In this document: positions 1 to 8,219 of the stretch, piece after piece
How positions within the stretch are numbered: the first letter of the stretch is position 1
Layout: every line of letters starts with the position of its first letter
NCBI GenBank assembly: GCA_035528995.1
Contig: DATKXO010000110.1
Span: forward strand, 1 to 64,000
DNA length: 64,000 nt
DNA from: DATKXO01 sp035528995
Lineage (GTDB): Bacteria; Planctomycetota; Phycisphaerae; UBA1845
Reading direction: 5' to 3'
Position numbers and translations under genes: made by a program
The notes under the pieces: model-generated
What the model saw: only the letters and a program-made list of their open reading frames with translations
Database searches by the model: none
What the model was told of the DNA's origin: nothing

Positions 1-567
1 GTCGAGGGGGCATGGCTCGAAAGGGACTCCCAGCGGTTGAATGGGGGCCCGCCGGTGCGGTGGTGCGACTCGGACCGTCGTGTCGAATCGCCCCTGCCTG
101 GCCAACAGTACGGCCATGGGGCGCACGAAGGCCGTCCCGCCCAGCCAAGCGGTTTTCTCGACAACCTGGCGGGCTACCGCGTCAATGGGGCGCTCTCTAC
201 CGAGCTGGACGAGCCACCGCGTGCGCGTCTGGGGCCATCCCAAAGTCGCGCCCAACGTGACGGCCAGGAGCAGGGCAAGATCCACCGAGAGGACGGCGAG
301 AACGCTCAAAGTCGTCAGCGGGCGTGCGACGGCGAACGCGATCACGAGGCTGATCGCGGCGAGCGCGCCATAGCCGGCGATCCACCAGATGATGAAACTA
401 GTGGGTGGCGTTGCGGCGAAGTCCACGTCGATCAGCGTTCCGGGTGAGGGATCCAGCGGGGCTTCCTCCGCAGGGTCGCTCGTCGGTCTTGATGGTGTGG
501 GGGAGTCCTCGACGGGGTTTGGCCTGAGTGGGAGGGGGCCGTGCGAATCCGCCCGTCCGGTGCTCAT
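1..567 (-). CDS. Membrane protein, 3' end outside the window (partial)
   Basis: An open frame of 189 codons begins with ATG at 567 and runs off the left edge without a stop. The start is supported by an ATGA overlap with the stop of the mocA-like gene (564-567), so the two are probably translationally coupled. The first 55 residues are Pro/Ser/Asp-rich and hydrophilic. Two hydrophobic segments follow (about residues 58-80 and 84-110, the first starting FIIWWIAGYGALAAISLVIA), so it is an integral membrane protein with a cytoplasmic-looking tail. I do not recognise the family. Its place as third gene after xdhC and mocA suggests the same transcript, but gives no function by itself. Confidence 0.6.
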   Translation of the reverse strand, partial: MSTGRADSHGPLPLRPNPVEDSPTPSRPTSDPAEEAPLDPSPGTLIDVDFAATPPTSFIIWWIAGYGALAAISLVIAFAVARPLTTLSVLAVLSVDLALLLAVTLGATLGWPQTRTRWLVQLGRERPIDAVARQVVEKTAWLGGTAFVRPMAVLLARQGRFDTTVRVAPPHRRAPIQPLGVPFEPCPLD

Positions 568-1196
568 GGCTGGGCCAGGCCTCCGTAATCCTCGGGCGTG
601 TTCAGGTCTTGGGTGACGCCCGGGGTGGGGCAATCGACGCGGTGGACGCTCTCGGCGTGGCGGGTCAGCAGCTCGGCGAGGCCGCCGTCGGTGATGGTCG
701 CCAACTCGGGCAACATCGACAGGGGGACGATGATGGGGTGGCCACGTTTGCCGCCGTGTGAGGCGACGACTATGGCGTCGGGGTGGTCGAAGAACGCGGC
801 GATGCACGAGGTCACCGTTGCGACGTCGATGAGCGGCATGTCGCCGGGGCAGACCAGGACGCCGGAATCGTCGGGCGGGGTCAGGGCTTGCCGCAGGGCA
901 TCGACGCCCATGCGGATCGAGTCGAGCATCTGCGACTCGGCGTCGTCGTTGATGACGGTGAGGAACCGCGGGTCCTCGGGCAGGTCGAGTTCGTTCGCTA
1001 CGGCAGTATGCGTCACCACGGCCAACCCGTTGATCGGGGCGGCGAGCAGTGTTTCGATCACGGTCTCGAGGACGGTGCGGTCGCCGTAGGGCAGAAGCTG
1101 CTTGGCCGATCCCATGCGTCGCGATCGGCCGGCGGCGGGGATGACGGCGTAGACCGCCACAACCGCCGATGATGAGCGGCCGTCATGATCCGGCAT
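564..1196 (-). CDS. mocA: MocA/MobA-like molybdenum cofactor nucleotidyltransferase
   Basis: A 210-residue protein of the NTP-transferase fold that attaches CMP or GMP to molybdopterin. The signature is at the N-terminus: VIPAAGRSRRMGSAKQLLPY (about residues 17-36) is the nucleotide-binding loop with the conserved Gly-Arg and Lys. VCPGDMPLI (about residue 110) carries the metal-binding Asp, and a late GHPIIVP motif is typical of MocA-type cytidylyltransferases. Length is normal (about 190-210). It overlaps the end of xdhC by 14 bp and the following membrane gene by 4 bp, indicating one operon. MocA rather than MobA is favoured by the pairing with xdhC, since XdhC-type factors serve xanthine-oxidase-family enzymes using MCD. 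No molybdoenzyme is visible in the window. Confidence 0.85.
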   Translation of the reverse strand: MPDHDGRSSSAVVAVYAVIPAAGRSRRMGSAKQLLPYGDRTVLETVIETLLAAPINGLAVVTHTAVANELDLPEDPRFLTVINDDAESQMLDSIRMGVDALRQALTPPDDSGVLVCPGDMPLIDVATVTSCIAAFFDHPDAIVVASHGGKRGHPIIVPLSMLPELATITDGGLAELLTRHAESVHRVDCPTPGVTQDLNTPEDYGGLAQP

Positions 1197-2148
1197 CGCT
1201 GGACTCCGAGGTGACGGGGAGCGGGCCCTCGACGACTTTGCGGCGGTCGGCCCGGCGGGTGGCGATGAGTTCGGCGGCGATGCTGACGGCGATCTCGGGG
1301 ACAGTCACCGAGTTGATTTTCAGGCCGATGGGCGAGTGGACGCGCTCGAGCAGGTCGGGCTTGACGCCGGCGGCCTCGAGGTCGGCGAAGATCAGCTTGA
1401 TCTTGCGGCGGCTGCCGATCATGCCGAGGTATTTGGCCGGCGAGTCGATCACCGCGGCCAGAGCCTGCTCGTCGTGTTTGTGGCCGCGGGTGACGATGAC
1501 GACATAGGTGCCGGCGTTGATGGGGAAGTTGCGCAGGGTCTGCTCGATGTCGGCGGCGATGGGCTCGATGGGCGGCGGCAGGCGCTCGGCCTTGGCGAAG
1601 TCGGCCCGGTCATCGACGACGACGACCTTGAATTCCAGGCCGGCGGCCAGCTTGGCGAGTGCGGCGCCGACGTGTCCGGCTCCGGCGATGAGCAGGGTGG
1701 GCTCGGGCTCGAGGTTGACCCGATATTCGACGAGCTGGTCCTGATGGAGGACTCGCAGGGGGATGGAGGCGCCTTCGCCGGCGCGGATGTGGGCCAATGC
1801 CCGGCGGAAGGGGACGGTCTCGTCCGGTTCCCGGATGGAGAGGACGGCGATGTCCATGCCTCCGCCGCAGATCAGGCCGTCGTCCCAGCCGAAGTCGTGA
1901 TCGAGCTGGAAGCTCAGCAGGCTGGACCGTCCGGCCTGGAGCAGCTCGAAGGCCTGCTTTCGGACCTCGGCCTCGACGCATCCGCCGCCGAGGGTACCGG
2001 CCGTCTTCATGGCCTGATCGACCAGGAGCAGGGCGCCGGGTACCTGTGGCGCGGATCCTCGGGTCTTGACGACGGCGCAGAGTGCGACCGGTCGGCCGTC
2101 GCCGACCTCGGACACGATGCGCTCGAACAGCGGCTCGTGCAGGATCAC
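1183..2148 (-). CDS. xdhC: XdhC/CoxF-family molybdenum cofactor insertion protein
   Basis: XdhC-family proteins hold and sulfurate molybdenum cofactor for insertion into xanthine-dehydrogenase-type enzymes. The N-terminal XdhC/CoxI domain shows GGGCVEAEVRKQA (near residue 58) and a GLICGGGMDI segment. The C-terminal Rossmann domain starts with LLIAGAGHVGAALAKLA (near 155) and contains the family motif MIGSRRKIK and, near the end, HSPIGLKINSVTVPEIAVSI. The GTG at 2148 is preferred over the GTG at 2154, because a GGGGG ribosome-binding stretch ends five bases before the former and abuts the latter. It is first in a tightly overlapping operon with mocA and a membrane protein. Confidence 0.88.
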   Translation of the reverse strand: MILHEPLFERIVSEVGDGRPVALCAVVKTRGSAPQVPGALLLVDQAMKTAGTLGGGCVEAEVRKQAFELLQAGRSSLLSFQLDHDFGWDDGLICGGGMDIAVLSIREPDETVPFRRALAHIRAGEGASIPLRVLHQDQLVEYRVNLEPEPTLLIAGAGHVGAALAKLAAGLEFKVVVVDDRADFAKAERLPPPIEPIAADIEQTLRNFPINAGTYVVIVTRGHKHDEQALAAVIDSPAKYLGMIGSRRKIKLIFADLEAAGVKPDLLERVHSPIGLKINSVTVPEIAVSIAAELIATRRADRRKVVEGPLPVTSESSDAGS

Positions 2149-2262
2149 CGGCACCCCCTTTTTGTCCGACCTGTGAAGGCATGGTATCGCTGCGGGCGGG
2201 CGTTTTCCACCGAGACCCGGACGAGCATAGCTTGAACTGCCTTGGGCGAAGCCGCATGCTAT

Positions 2263-2384
2263 TGTAGTGTCTCAGGATTACCGCGTCGTTCGATCGACGC
2301 GAATCCGGGCGTCACCGCCGTTCTGGCGTCCGCGCGAACTGAAGTTCGCGGCTCGTTACGATGCCGCATCAATGAGACACTACA
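2263..2384. mobile_element. 122-bp MITE-like element with 12-bp terminal inverted repeats
   Basis: TGTAGTGTCTCA (2263-2274) and its exact complement TGAGACACTACA (2373-2384) bound a 122-bp segment. It is flanked on both sides by the tetranucleotide CTAT (2259-2262 and 2385-2388), which looks like a target-site duplication. Inside are three smaller dyads: GCGTCG/CGACGC (2283-2300), CGCC/GGCG (2317-2329) and CGCGAACT/AGTTCGCG (2333-2350). There is no coding frame. Ends of the TG...CA type with a short duplication fit a non-autonomous insertion. The same features could also fold as a closed multi-hairpin RNA just ahead of rtcB. I cannot decide between the two from one copy. Confidence 0.5.
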
Positions 2385-2437
2385 CTATGGTCATCGGGGC
2401 GCAGGCTTGAAGGGCGATTGGTGACGGAGTTGATGCC

Positions 2438-3904
2438 ATGGGCAAGATGCAAGGTCCGCCGTTGAAATTGGAACGGATCGATGAGTGTCGATGGCGCATC
2501 CCGAAGTCACAGCGGGCCGACATGCGCGTGGACGGGATCGTCTACGCTGACGACACCCTGATCGAGCAGATCCGCAACGATCAGTCGCTGCAGCAGGTGG
2601 CGAACGTGGCCACGCTTCCGGGGATCGTGGGAGCCAGCCTGGCCATGCCGGACATTCACTTCGGCTACGGCTTCTGCATCGGGGGGGTGGCCGCCACCGA
2701 CCCGGCCCAGGGCGGCGTGATCAGCCCGGGCGGCGTGGGGTACGACATCAACTGCGGCGTCCGGCTGGTGCGCACCGATCTGACGGAGCCGGAGGTGAAG
2801 CCGGTGATCCGGAAGCTGGTGGACCGGCTGTTCGCCACGGTGCCCTGTGGTGTGGGCGTCAGCGGGAAGGTCAAGCTCGACCGGCGCGAACTTCGGGAAC
2901 TGATGGCCACCGGGTCGCCGTACGTGGTCAAGCGCGGCTTTGGTTGGGAGTCGGACATCGAGGCCACCGAGGCGGGCGGATGCCTCAAGGGCGCCGACCC
3001 CGACTGCGTTTCGGAGAAGGCACTTCAGCGCGGCAACGACCAGTGCGGCACGCTGGGCTCGGGGAACCACTTCGTTGAGGTTCAGGTGATCGAGGAGGTG
3101 TACGACGAGAAGGCGGCCGGCGTGCTGGGGCTGGCGAAGGGCGGGATCACGGTGATGATCCACTCGGGCTCTCGCGGGCTGGGGCATCAGGTGTGCGAGG
3201 ACGCGATCCGGAATCTTCGCGGCGTGCCCGAGCGGTTGGGGATCGAACTGCCCGATCGGCAACTGGTCTGCGCCCCGGTGCACTCGAAGGAGGGGGCGCA
3301 TTACCTGGGTGGGATGCGGTCGGCCGCCAACTATGCGTGGTGCAACCGGCAGATCATGACGCACCTGGTGCGCAAGGCGTTCATGCAGGTGTTCGAGACG
3401 GCGGCCGAGAGGCTGGGCATGAGGATGATCTACGACGTGGCCCACAACATCGCCAAGATGGAGATGCACGAGGTTGGCGGCAGGGAGGTGCAGCTCTGCA
3501 TCCATCGCAAGGGGGCCACGCGGGCGTTTCCGCCGGGGCATCCGGAGGTGCCGGCCAGGTACCGCGAGATCGGTCAGCCGGTGCTCATCCCCGGTGACAT
3601 GGGTCGGTCGAGCTACCTGCTGGTGGGGCAGCCGGGGGCCATGGCCGACACGTTCGGCAGCGCCTGCCACGGCGCCGGGCGGCAGATGTCGCGCACCGCG
3701 GCGGTCAAGGCCGCCCGGGGTCGATCCATCAGCCAGGAGCTGCTGGACCGCGGGGTGGTGGCCCGTGCCAAGGGGCGCCGGGGCCTCGACGAGGAGCAGC
3801 CCGACGCCTACAAAGACGTGACCAACGTGGTGAACGTGGTGGATAAGGCCGGGATCAGCAAGAAGGTCTGCCGCATGCGTCCGATCGGGGTGATCAAGGG
3901 GTGA
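2438..3904 (+). CDS. rtcB: RNA-splicing ligase RtcB
   Basis: RtcB joins RNA 2',3'-cyclic-phosphate (or 3'-phosphate) ends to 5'-OH ends using GTP and Mn2+. At 488 residues it is full length. Conserved marks are the MPDIHFGYGFCIGG segment, GGVGYDINCGVRL with the metal-binding Cys at about residue 106, GSGNHFVEVQ, HSGSRGLGHQV, and SACHGAGRQMSR, where His near residue 411 matches the guanylylated histidine. The start is supported by GGAG eight bases upstream. No archease, rtcA or rtcR is adjacent, so it appears to be a stand-alone gene. The 122-bp repeat-bounded element ends about 50 bp before the start codon and could influence its expression. Confidence 0.96.
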   Translation: MGKMQGPPLKLERIDECRWRIPKSQRADMRVDGIVYADDTLIEQIRNDQSLQQVANVATLPGIVGASLAMPDIHFGYGFCIGGVAATDPAQGGVISPGGVGYDINCGVRLVRTDLTEPEVKPVIRKLVDRLFATVPCGVGVSGKVKLDRRELRELMATGSPYVVKRGFGWESDIEATEAGGCLKGADPDCVSEKALQRGNDQCGTLGSGNHFVEVQVIEEVYDEKAAGVLGLAKGGITVMIHSGSRGLGHQVCEDAIRNLRGVPERLGIELPDRQLVCAPVHSKEGAHYLGGMRSAANYAWCNRQIMTHLVRKAFMQVFETAAERLGMRMIYDVAHNIAKMEMHEVGGREVQLCIHRKGATRAFPPGHPEVPARYREIGQPVLIPGDMGRSSYLLVGQPGAMADTFGSACHGAGRQMSRTAAVKAARGRSISQELLDRGVVARAKGRRGLDEEQPDAYKDVTNVVNVVDKAGISKKVCRMRPIGVIKG

Positions 3905-4054
3905 CACTACCCTGGCATGGGCGGGAAAGGCTTGCTCGTGCCCGTCACCACCAGGGGTCCTGCGGCGGGGGGCGCGGCGGGCGGCCTCCAGCGGCTTGAA
4001 TCCGTGCCGTCTCGATGGCCAGACGAATGTGATCCGCGGGCCGGGAGTCGAGGA

Positions 4055-4819
4055 TTGTCGAAGAAGCGACAACGGAAGAAGCAGGAGCGATCCCGTCGGG
4101 CGAAACCGGGCCGGGCGAGCGCGGGAGCCTCGAAGCGGGGGCCTGACCTGGAGTTGCTCGAAGCCGCGACGGCCAAGGCAAGGGAGGACGCGGGCGAGTT
4201 CCTGCGGCGGGATGATCTGGCCGCTCGCGTCGTTCAGTTGGCCGACGGCACGCGGGAGCTGGCCCTGCGGGTGATGCGGCAGTCGCCGCTGGAGGGGAAG
4301 CACGAGTGCCGGGCCGGCTGCGGCTTCTGCTGTCACACCGCGATCACGGTGGCGGCGCCCGAGGCGTTCGCGATGGCTGCGTATCTCAGGGAGCATCTCT
4401 CGCAGGAGGAGCTGGCGGAGGTCCGCCGGCGTCTGGATGAGAACGCGGCGCTGGCCTCGAGCATGAGCCGCCAGGAGTACATCACCAGACTGCCGACCTG
4501 CGCGCTTCTGACGGCCGACGACAACTGCCGGGTGCACCCGGTGCGTCCGATTGCTTGTGCGGGTTTCTTGTCCACGTCGCGGTCGAAGTGCGAGGCGGAG
4601 TACAACCGCGTGCCCGGTCGCGACCCGGTGCCCTCGGACAAGTTCGCCATGCTGGCGGGGCTGGCGGTGTCGAACGGCCTGATGGAGGCGTGCAAGCGGG
4701 CGAAGCTGGACGGCGAGTTTTACGAGCTGAACCACGCCCTGCGCCGGGTGCTGGACACGCCGGACGCGGCCGATCGCTGGGCCCGCGGCGAGGACGTGTT
4801 CAGCGGGTGCCTCAAGTAG
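4055..4819 (+). CDS. YkgJ-family cysteine-cluster (zinc/iron chelating) protein
   Basis: The conserved part of this protein of about 254 residues is a cysteine cluster. It includes CRAGCGFCCHTAI (about residue 86), then CALL...CRVHPVRPIACAGF and a further Cys in SRSKCEAEY, which is the layout of the YkgJ family (PF03692) of predicted zinc- or iron-binding proteins with unknown substrate. The frame is open further upstream, but TTG at 4055 is chosen because GGGAG lies about eight bases before it and the residues before it are low-complexity Gly/Arg. The first 30 residues are Lys/Arg-rich. It follows rtcB by about 150 bp on the same strand. No partner gene reveals the role. Confidence 0.8.
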   Translation: MSKKRQRKKQERSRRAKPGRASAGASKRGPDLELLEAATAKAREDAGEFLRRDDLAARVVQLADGTRELALRVMRQSPLEGKHECRAGCGFCCHTAITVAAPEAFAMAAYLREHLSQEELAEVRRRLDENAALASSMSRQEYITRLPTCALLTADDNCRVHPVRPIACAGFLSTSRSKCEAEYNRVPGRDPVPSDKFAMLAGLAVSNGLMEACKRAKLDGEFYELNHALRRVLDTPDAADRWARGEDVFSGCLK

Positions 4820-4906
4820 GTGGGTCCCCAAGCCCCGAAAGACCGCATGCGCGGATGGCGGCACGCGGCTGCCTCCGAGCTGCCCCGCCAGCATGTCTTG
4901 ATCTTG

Positions 4907-5872
4907 CTATTCCGACGTCCGGTGAGCGAAGTCGAAGACCCCTTGGGCGTCCAAGGCTGGCTCTGTCTCAGCCGACGGGCCCGCAATGCGACAGGGAGCG
5001 CTGGGCAGGTCCGGGTTCTTGCACCGACACGCGGTCAACCGAATGCCGAAGCAGCCCGCCAACGCCTCGATGCGGGCGAAGCGAAGGGCGCGCTCGCGGT
5101 TGGGGATCATTCGGCCGCCGCCACAGCCATGGACGAAGCGCTGATACTCCCAGGACGCGTGCTCGCAATGGGCGACGGCTCCGCTCCGGGTGTCCAAGGT
5201 GGCCTTGGCCGCGAACCCAGGGCGCAGGAACAGGTAACTCGCCGCGGCGCTCCGTACGCCGACATCGCGAAGACGCTCCAGTAGGGGGATGAGGTTCTGG
5301 TCCGTGTCGGTAACGTCGGGGATGAGTGGGTCAAGTCGGACGGTCGTTGCGACACCGGCTTCTCGGAGGGCGCGGACGTACTCGATCCGCTTGGAGGGAG
5401 GGGCGGTTCGCGGCTCGAGAGACTTCCAGAGGCCCGCGTCCAGAGTCGTGATCCCCAGTTGCGCGAAGACCAGAAGGGGGGCGCTGGCGAACAGTCGAAC
5501 GAAACGGTCGGTAATGAAACCCTTGGTCAGGAACGAGACTTCGATGCCGGCACGGAGAAGGACGGCCATCGTTGCAATGCTCACCTCTTGTACCTGCGGC
5601 AGGTACTGGAACGCGTCGCTGGAGGGGCTGAAGTACACGCGGGAAGGCAATCGGCGCCGGCGGCGGAGCTCCTGCTCGACCAACTCTGCGGTATTGTCGA
5701 AAAGGACGACGCAATGAGGGCCCGGGTAATGGGCGTAGCCCTGGATATAGCAGTAGACGCACCCTGATGCGCACCCCTCTGTAATGTTGATCGTGGGCAA
5801 GTGACGCAGGCAGGGAATGGCTGATGGCGTCAGAATCGGCGGCTTGCGTTTCTTTCGCAGGACTTCTACCAA
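4907..5872 (-). CDS. Radical SAM protein, spore-photoproduct-lyase-like (COG1533 type)
   Basis: The radical SAM core starts with ITEGCASGCVYCYIQGY, giving CX3CX2C for the 4Fe-4S cluster at about residue 28, followed by FSPSSDAFQYLPQVQE and an RLDPLIPDVTDTD segment as in SPL/COG1533 proteins. Extra cysteines near the C-terminus (CRCKNPDLPSAPC) could ligate a second cluster. TTG at 5872 is chosen as the start: GGAG lies eight bases upstream, the product is about 321 residues as expected for the family, and it overlaps the upstream methyltransferase stop by only 7 bp. A longer frame would overlap it by about 270 bp. The substrate is unknown. It is the second gene of a two-gene unit. Confidence 0.75.
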   Translation of the reverse strand: MVEVLRKKRKPPILTPSAIPCLRHLPTINITEGCASGCVYCYIQGYAHYPGPHCVVLFDNTAELVEQELRRRRRLPSRVYFSPSSDAFQYLPQVQEVSIATMAVLLRAGIEVSFLTKGFITDRFVRLFASAPLLVFAQLGITTLDAGLWKSLEPRTAPPSKRIEYVRALREAGVATTVRLDPLIPDVTDTDQNLIPLLERLRDVGVRSAAASYLFLRPGFAAKATLDTRSGAVAHCEHASWEYQRFVHGCGGGRMIPNRERALRFARIEALAGCFGIRLTACRCKNPDLPSAPCRIAGPSAETEPALDAQGVFDFAHRTSE

Positions 5873-7437
5873 AGCCGGACTCCGCGAAGCTTGCTTCCCA
5901 GCGTTTCCGTCGTCACCACATAGTGCTGAACCTCGGTGGTGAATCCGTCCGAGACGCAATGAACCGCTGCCGTCCCGGCAAGGCCGAACTGCTCTCGATG
6001 AGCCTGGAGATGCTTCGGCATCAGGTCGAGGTCCTCGATGATGATCGCCGTGGCGACCTTCATGAGCTGCCCGAGGACGCTCTGTCCCGCAAGCGTTGTT
6101 AGAGAAGCCGGATTGAATCGCCGCACCGGAAGATACCATGAGCCGGGCTCAGTCACATCCAGACTCTGTGCCATCACGGCGCGCATAGCTGCGAAGTACT
6201 CCGAGAGCGAGAACTGAGGCATTGTCGTGCCCCCGCCAGCCGCTCGACGCACTGTCCGCACGGCCACCTCCCTCAATGCCCGCGAGTGGCGGTGCGGTGC
6301 CAGGCACCGGTCGGGTTGGCATTGAGAACAGTTGCCCTGCCACAGGCTCCTGGCGCCCTCTATCCGTTCGATCGCGAAGTTGCTAGCGTTGTCAAGCAGG
6401 CGGCACAGGAAGACCCAATCGAACGGACCGTTTGCCCGAAGCCAGTCATCGTCGTCCAAGAGCGACCTATAGTCTGCCTTGGTCCACTCGACATGTGCGA
6501 GCCCCTCGCCTTCGCGCGTGACGCCAAAGGATCGCCCGAATGTCGGCCCTGCGGCGTCCATAAAATGAATGGCTGCAGGAGGCCGGTAGGTCGAACACAG
6601 AGAACTACGAAGATAGCGCCAGGCCCTCGCGGCAAGATGGCCTGTGCCCGCACCGAGGTCCAGCATCGTTACCCCGACGGAGTTGTTTGGTTTCCGATCA
6701 CCCTTTCTCAACAGGCGGAATAGCGGAATCAAGACGCGCTGTGTCAACACCCTGGCTCGTGGCTTCCAATAGGGGTCGGGTTTGTCGCTCGCCAACCGCG
6801 TGAGCCGGTCAATAGGCTCAAAGCTCTTCAGTCGGTCGCGGAGGTCTACGGAAGGACAGAGGAGAACTCTCGTGTCACGGCGGTTGTCCAAAAGAATCTG
6901 GCGATAGTGGTAATGTGGGCATTGCCGGTCTAGCGGCAACACCAATGGAACGTGCCGTGGCGTTGGCGGCGGGCAGTTCGGTGCAAGTCGGCCAAGAAGG
7001 TAAGGTGCATGTGTGATGCTCGTCAGGCCAGCGGCCACACCCGGCGCGCCCCGTACGTCGATGGTGAAAGCCCCGCGCCCGAGGATGCGCCGCAATGGCT
7101 GCCAGGGCTCACCGCGCCACGGTTCGGCCCGTGCCAGACGCAGAGTGTGGTGAAGCAACCCGAAATATCGCCAGCAATACGCCAACTTGCTCCGTCTGCT
7201 TCTGCGTCTGCGAAGTACGTCCTGCCACGTGGCCTTGAGCCGATTCAACCGGTGGACGAGCCGTGAATCCGCCTCAAAGAATCCCTGACATGGTCGCCAG
7301 TACTCATGCCAGGACCTGGATATCGCGACTGGGCTTGATCCCTCAATCACCAATCGAACGATGACTTCAGGCTTGCGAAAGACGGATGCGAGCCGCCGAC
7401 GGTTCCGTTGCCGTGCTGTTCCCGCTACGATCAGCAT
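5866..7437 (-). CDS. Large class I SAM-dependent methyltransferase-like protein
   Basis: The 523-residue protein has a Rossmann methyltransferase motif in its middle, VTMLDLGAGTGHLAARAWRY (about residues 268-287), then an acidic strand and FDWVFLCRLLDNASN as the motif IV region. The N-terminal 260 residues are Arg- and Trp-rich and match nothing I recognise, and a 200-residue C-terminal region follows the fold. The start is supported by AAGGGA just before ATG. A good promoter sits immediately upstream (7455-7483). The gene overlaps the radical SAM gene by 7 bp, so the two are co-translated. Base composition looks less GC-rich than its neighbours. A joint modification pathway is inferred; the substrate is unknown. 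Confidence 0.65.
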   Translation of the reverse strand: MLIVAGTARQRNRRRLASVFRKPEVIVRLVIEGSSPVAISRSWHEYWRPCQGFFEADSRLVHRLNRLKATWQDVLRRRRSRRSKLAYCWRYFGLLHHTLRLARAEPWRGEPWQPLRRILGRGAFTIDVRGAPGVAAGLTSITHAPYLLGRLAPNCPPPTPRHVPLVLPLDRQCPHYHYRQILLDNRRDTRVLLCPSVDLRDRLKSFEPIDRLTRLASDKPDPYWKPRARVLTQRVLIPLFRLLRKGDRKPNNSVGVTMLDLGAGTGHLAARAWRYLRSSLCSTYRPPAAIHFMDAAGPTFGRSFGVTREGEGLAHVEWTKADYRSLLDDDDWLRANGPFDWVFLCRLLDNASNFAIERIEGARSLWQGNCSQCQPDRCLAPHRHSRALREVAVRTVRRAAGGGTTMPQFSLSEYFAAMRAVMAQSLDVTEPGSWYLPVRRFNPASLTTLAGQSVLGQLMKVATAIIIEDLDLMPKHLQAHREQFGLAGTAAVHCVSDGFTTEVQHYVVTTETLGSKLRGVRLW

Positions 7438-7454
7438 ATGGTTCCCTTGGAGGA

Positions 7455-7483
7455 AACCTAACAGATTCCTAAAATAGTGTCAA
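7455..7483 (-). promoter_or_regulatory. Sigma-70-type promoter for the methyltransferase/radical SAM unit
   Basis: On the minus strand TTGACA (7483-7478) is followed after 17 bases by TAGGTT (7460-7455). The -35 box is a perfect consensus and the -10 box is a partial match. It would start transcription about 10 bases before the ATG at 7437, giving a very short leader. The surrounding 7438-7606 stretch is clearly AT-richer than the rest of the window and has no gene. Confidence 0.5.
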
Positions 7484-7606
7484 CCTCGTCGGCGTTCCCG
7501 CCAGGCCGAACGCATGGGTGTTGGGATTGTAACTTTATTTTCAATAGGCACTTACGAAGTCGGATCGCGGGTTGGCAGGGTCTGACAACCGTCTACGCTT
7601 CCGAGT

Positions 7607-8110
7607 TTAGCGGTTGAGGGACTGGGAGGATCCGCCGGCGAGGGGGAGGCCGGTGATTTCGGCTTCGAAGACGAGCTTGTCGTTGACGACGGCCTGGCAG
7701 TCGGCGGCGATGCGCCGGCTCTTGTTCTCGATCTGATGGCAGATCATGTAGATGCGTGCGGGGGGGATGACGGCGTCGCGGAACTTGCAGTTGTCCACGC
7801 CGCCGAAGGCGACGAAGCCGCGGTAGTCGTAGATGTACTTGGTCATGAAGGCGGCCAGGTGAGCGGCGGTCTCGAGCATGAGGACGCCCGGGAAGATGGG
7901 CTGTCCCGGGACGTGCCCGCGGACCCACCATTCGTCGGTGCGGACCTCGCGCAGGGCGATTGCGACTTCGGCCTCACGATCGACGTGGACGATGGCGTCG
8001 AGGTGCTGAAACTCGAAACGGTGGGGCAGCTTCGCGTAGATCTGTTCGCGGGTGTAGAGGCGCTGCGTGAGGTCAACGGCATTCAGGTCGTAGAGCAGTA
8101 CCGGCGGCAC
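7607..8110 (-). CDS. FabZ-like beta-hydroxyacyl-ACP dehydratase (hotdog fold)
   Basis: A 167-residue hotdog protein. RGHVPGQPIFPGVLMLE carries the FabZ-type catalytic pair, His66 and Glu80, with the spacing of 14 seen in FabZ, and the N-terminal half includes the KLPHRFEF...LDAI strand region. Its family dehydrates 3-hydroxyacyl-ACP during fatty-acid elongation. The usual Phe of GHFPG is Val here. The gene is isolated: no other fatty-acid gene is adjacent and gaps of about 110-170 bp separate it from neighbours. It may be an accessory dehydratase for a special acyl chain rather than the primary FabZ. That is inference. Confidence 0.8.
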   Translation of the reverse strand: MPPVLLYDLNAVDLTQRLYTREQIYAKLPHRFEFQHLDAIVHVDREAEVAIALREVRTDEWWVRGHVPGQPIFPGVLMLETAAHLAAFMTKYIYDYRGFVAFGGVDNCKFRDAVIPPARIYMICHQIENKSRRIAADCQAVVNDKLVFEAEITGLPLAGGSSQSLNR

Positions 8111-8219
8111 GATGGTGGGCCTCGAAGGCTGCGGATCGCAGGGCGAAGGGCCTGCGGCCTCGGCAGCGGATGCAGAGGTTAGGATGGGGCGAGCGGGTAC
8201 GCGGCCGACCGGGCCGGGG

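Noticed and set aside
3901..3911. GACACTAC after rtcB as a second copy of the element terminus upstream of it
   Set aside because: Only 8 bp match and it includes the rtcB stop codon. A similar 8-mer also occurs near 53196. No inverted partner or duplication is seen.
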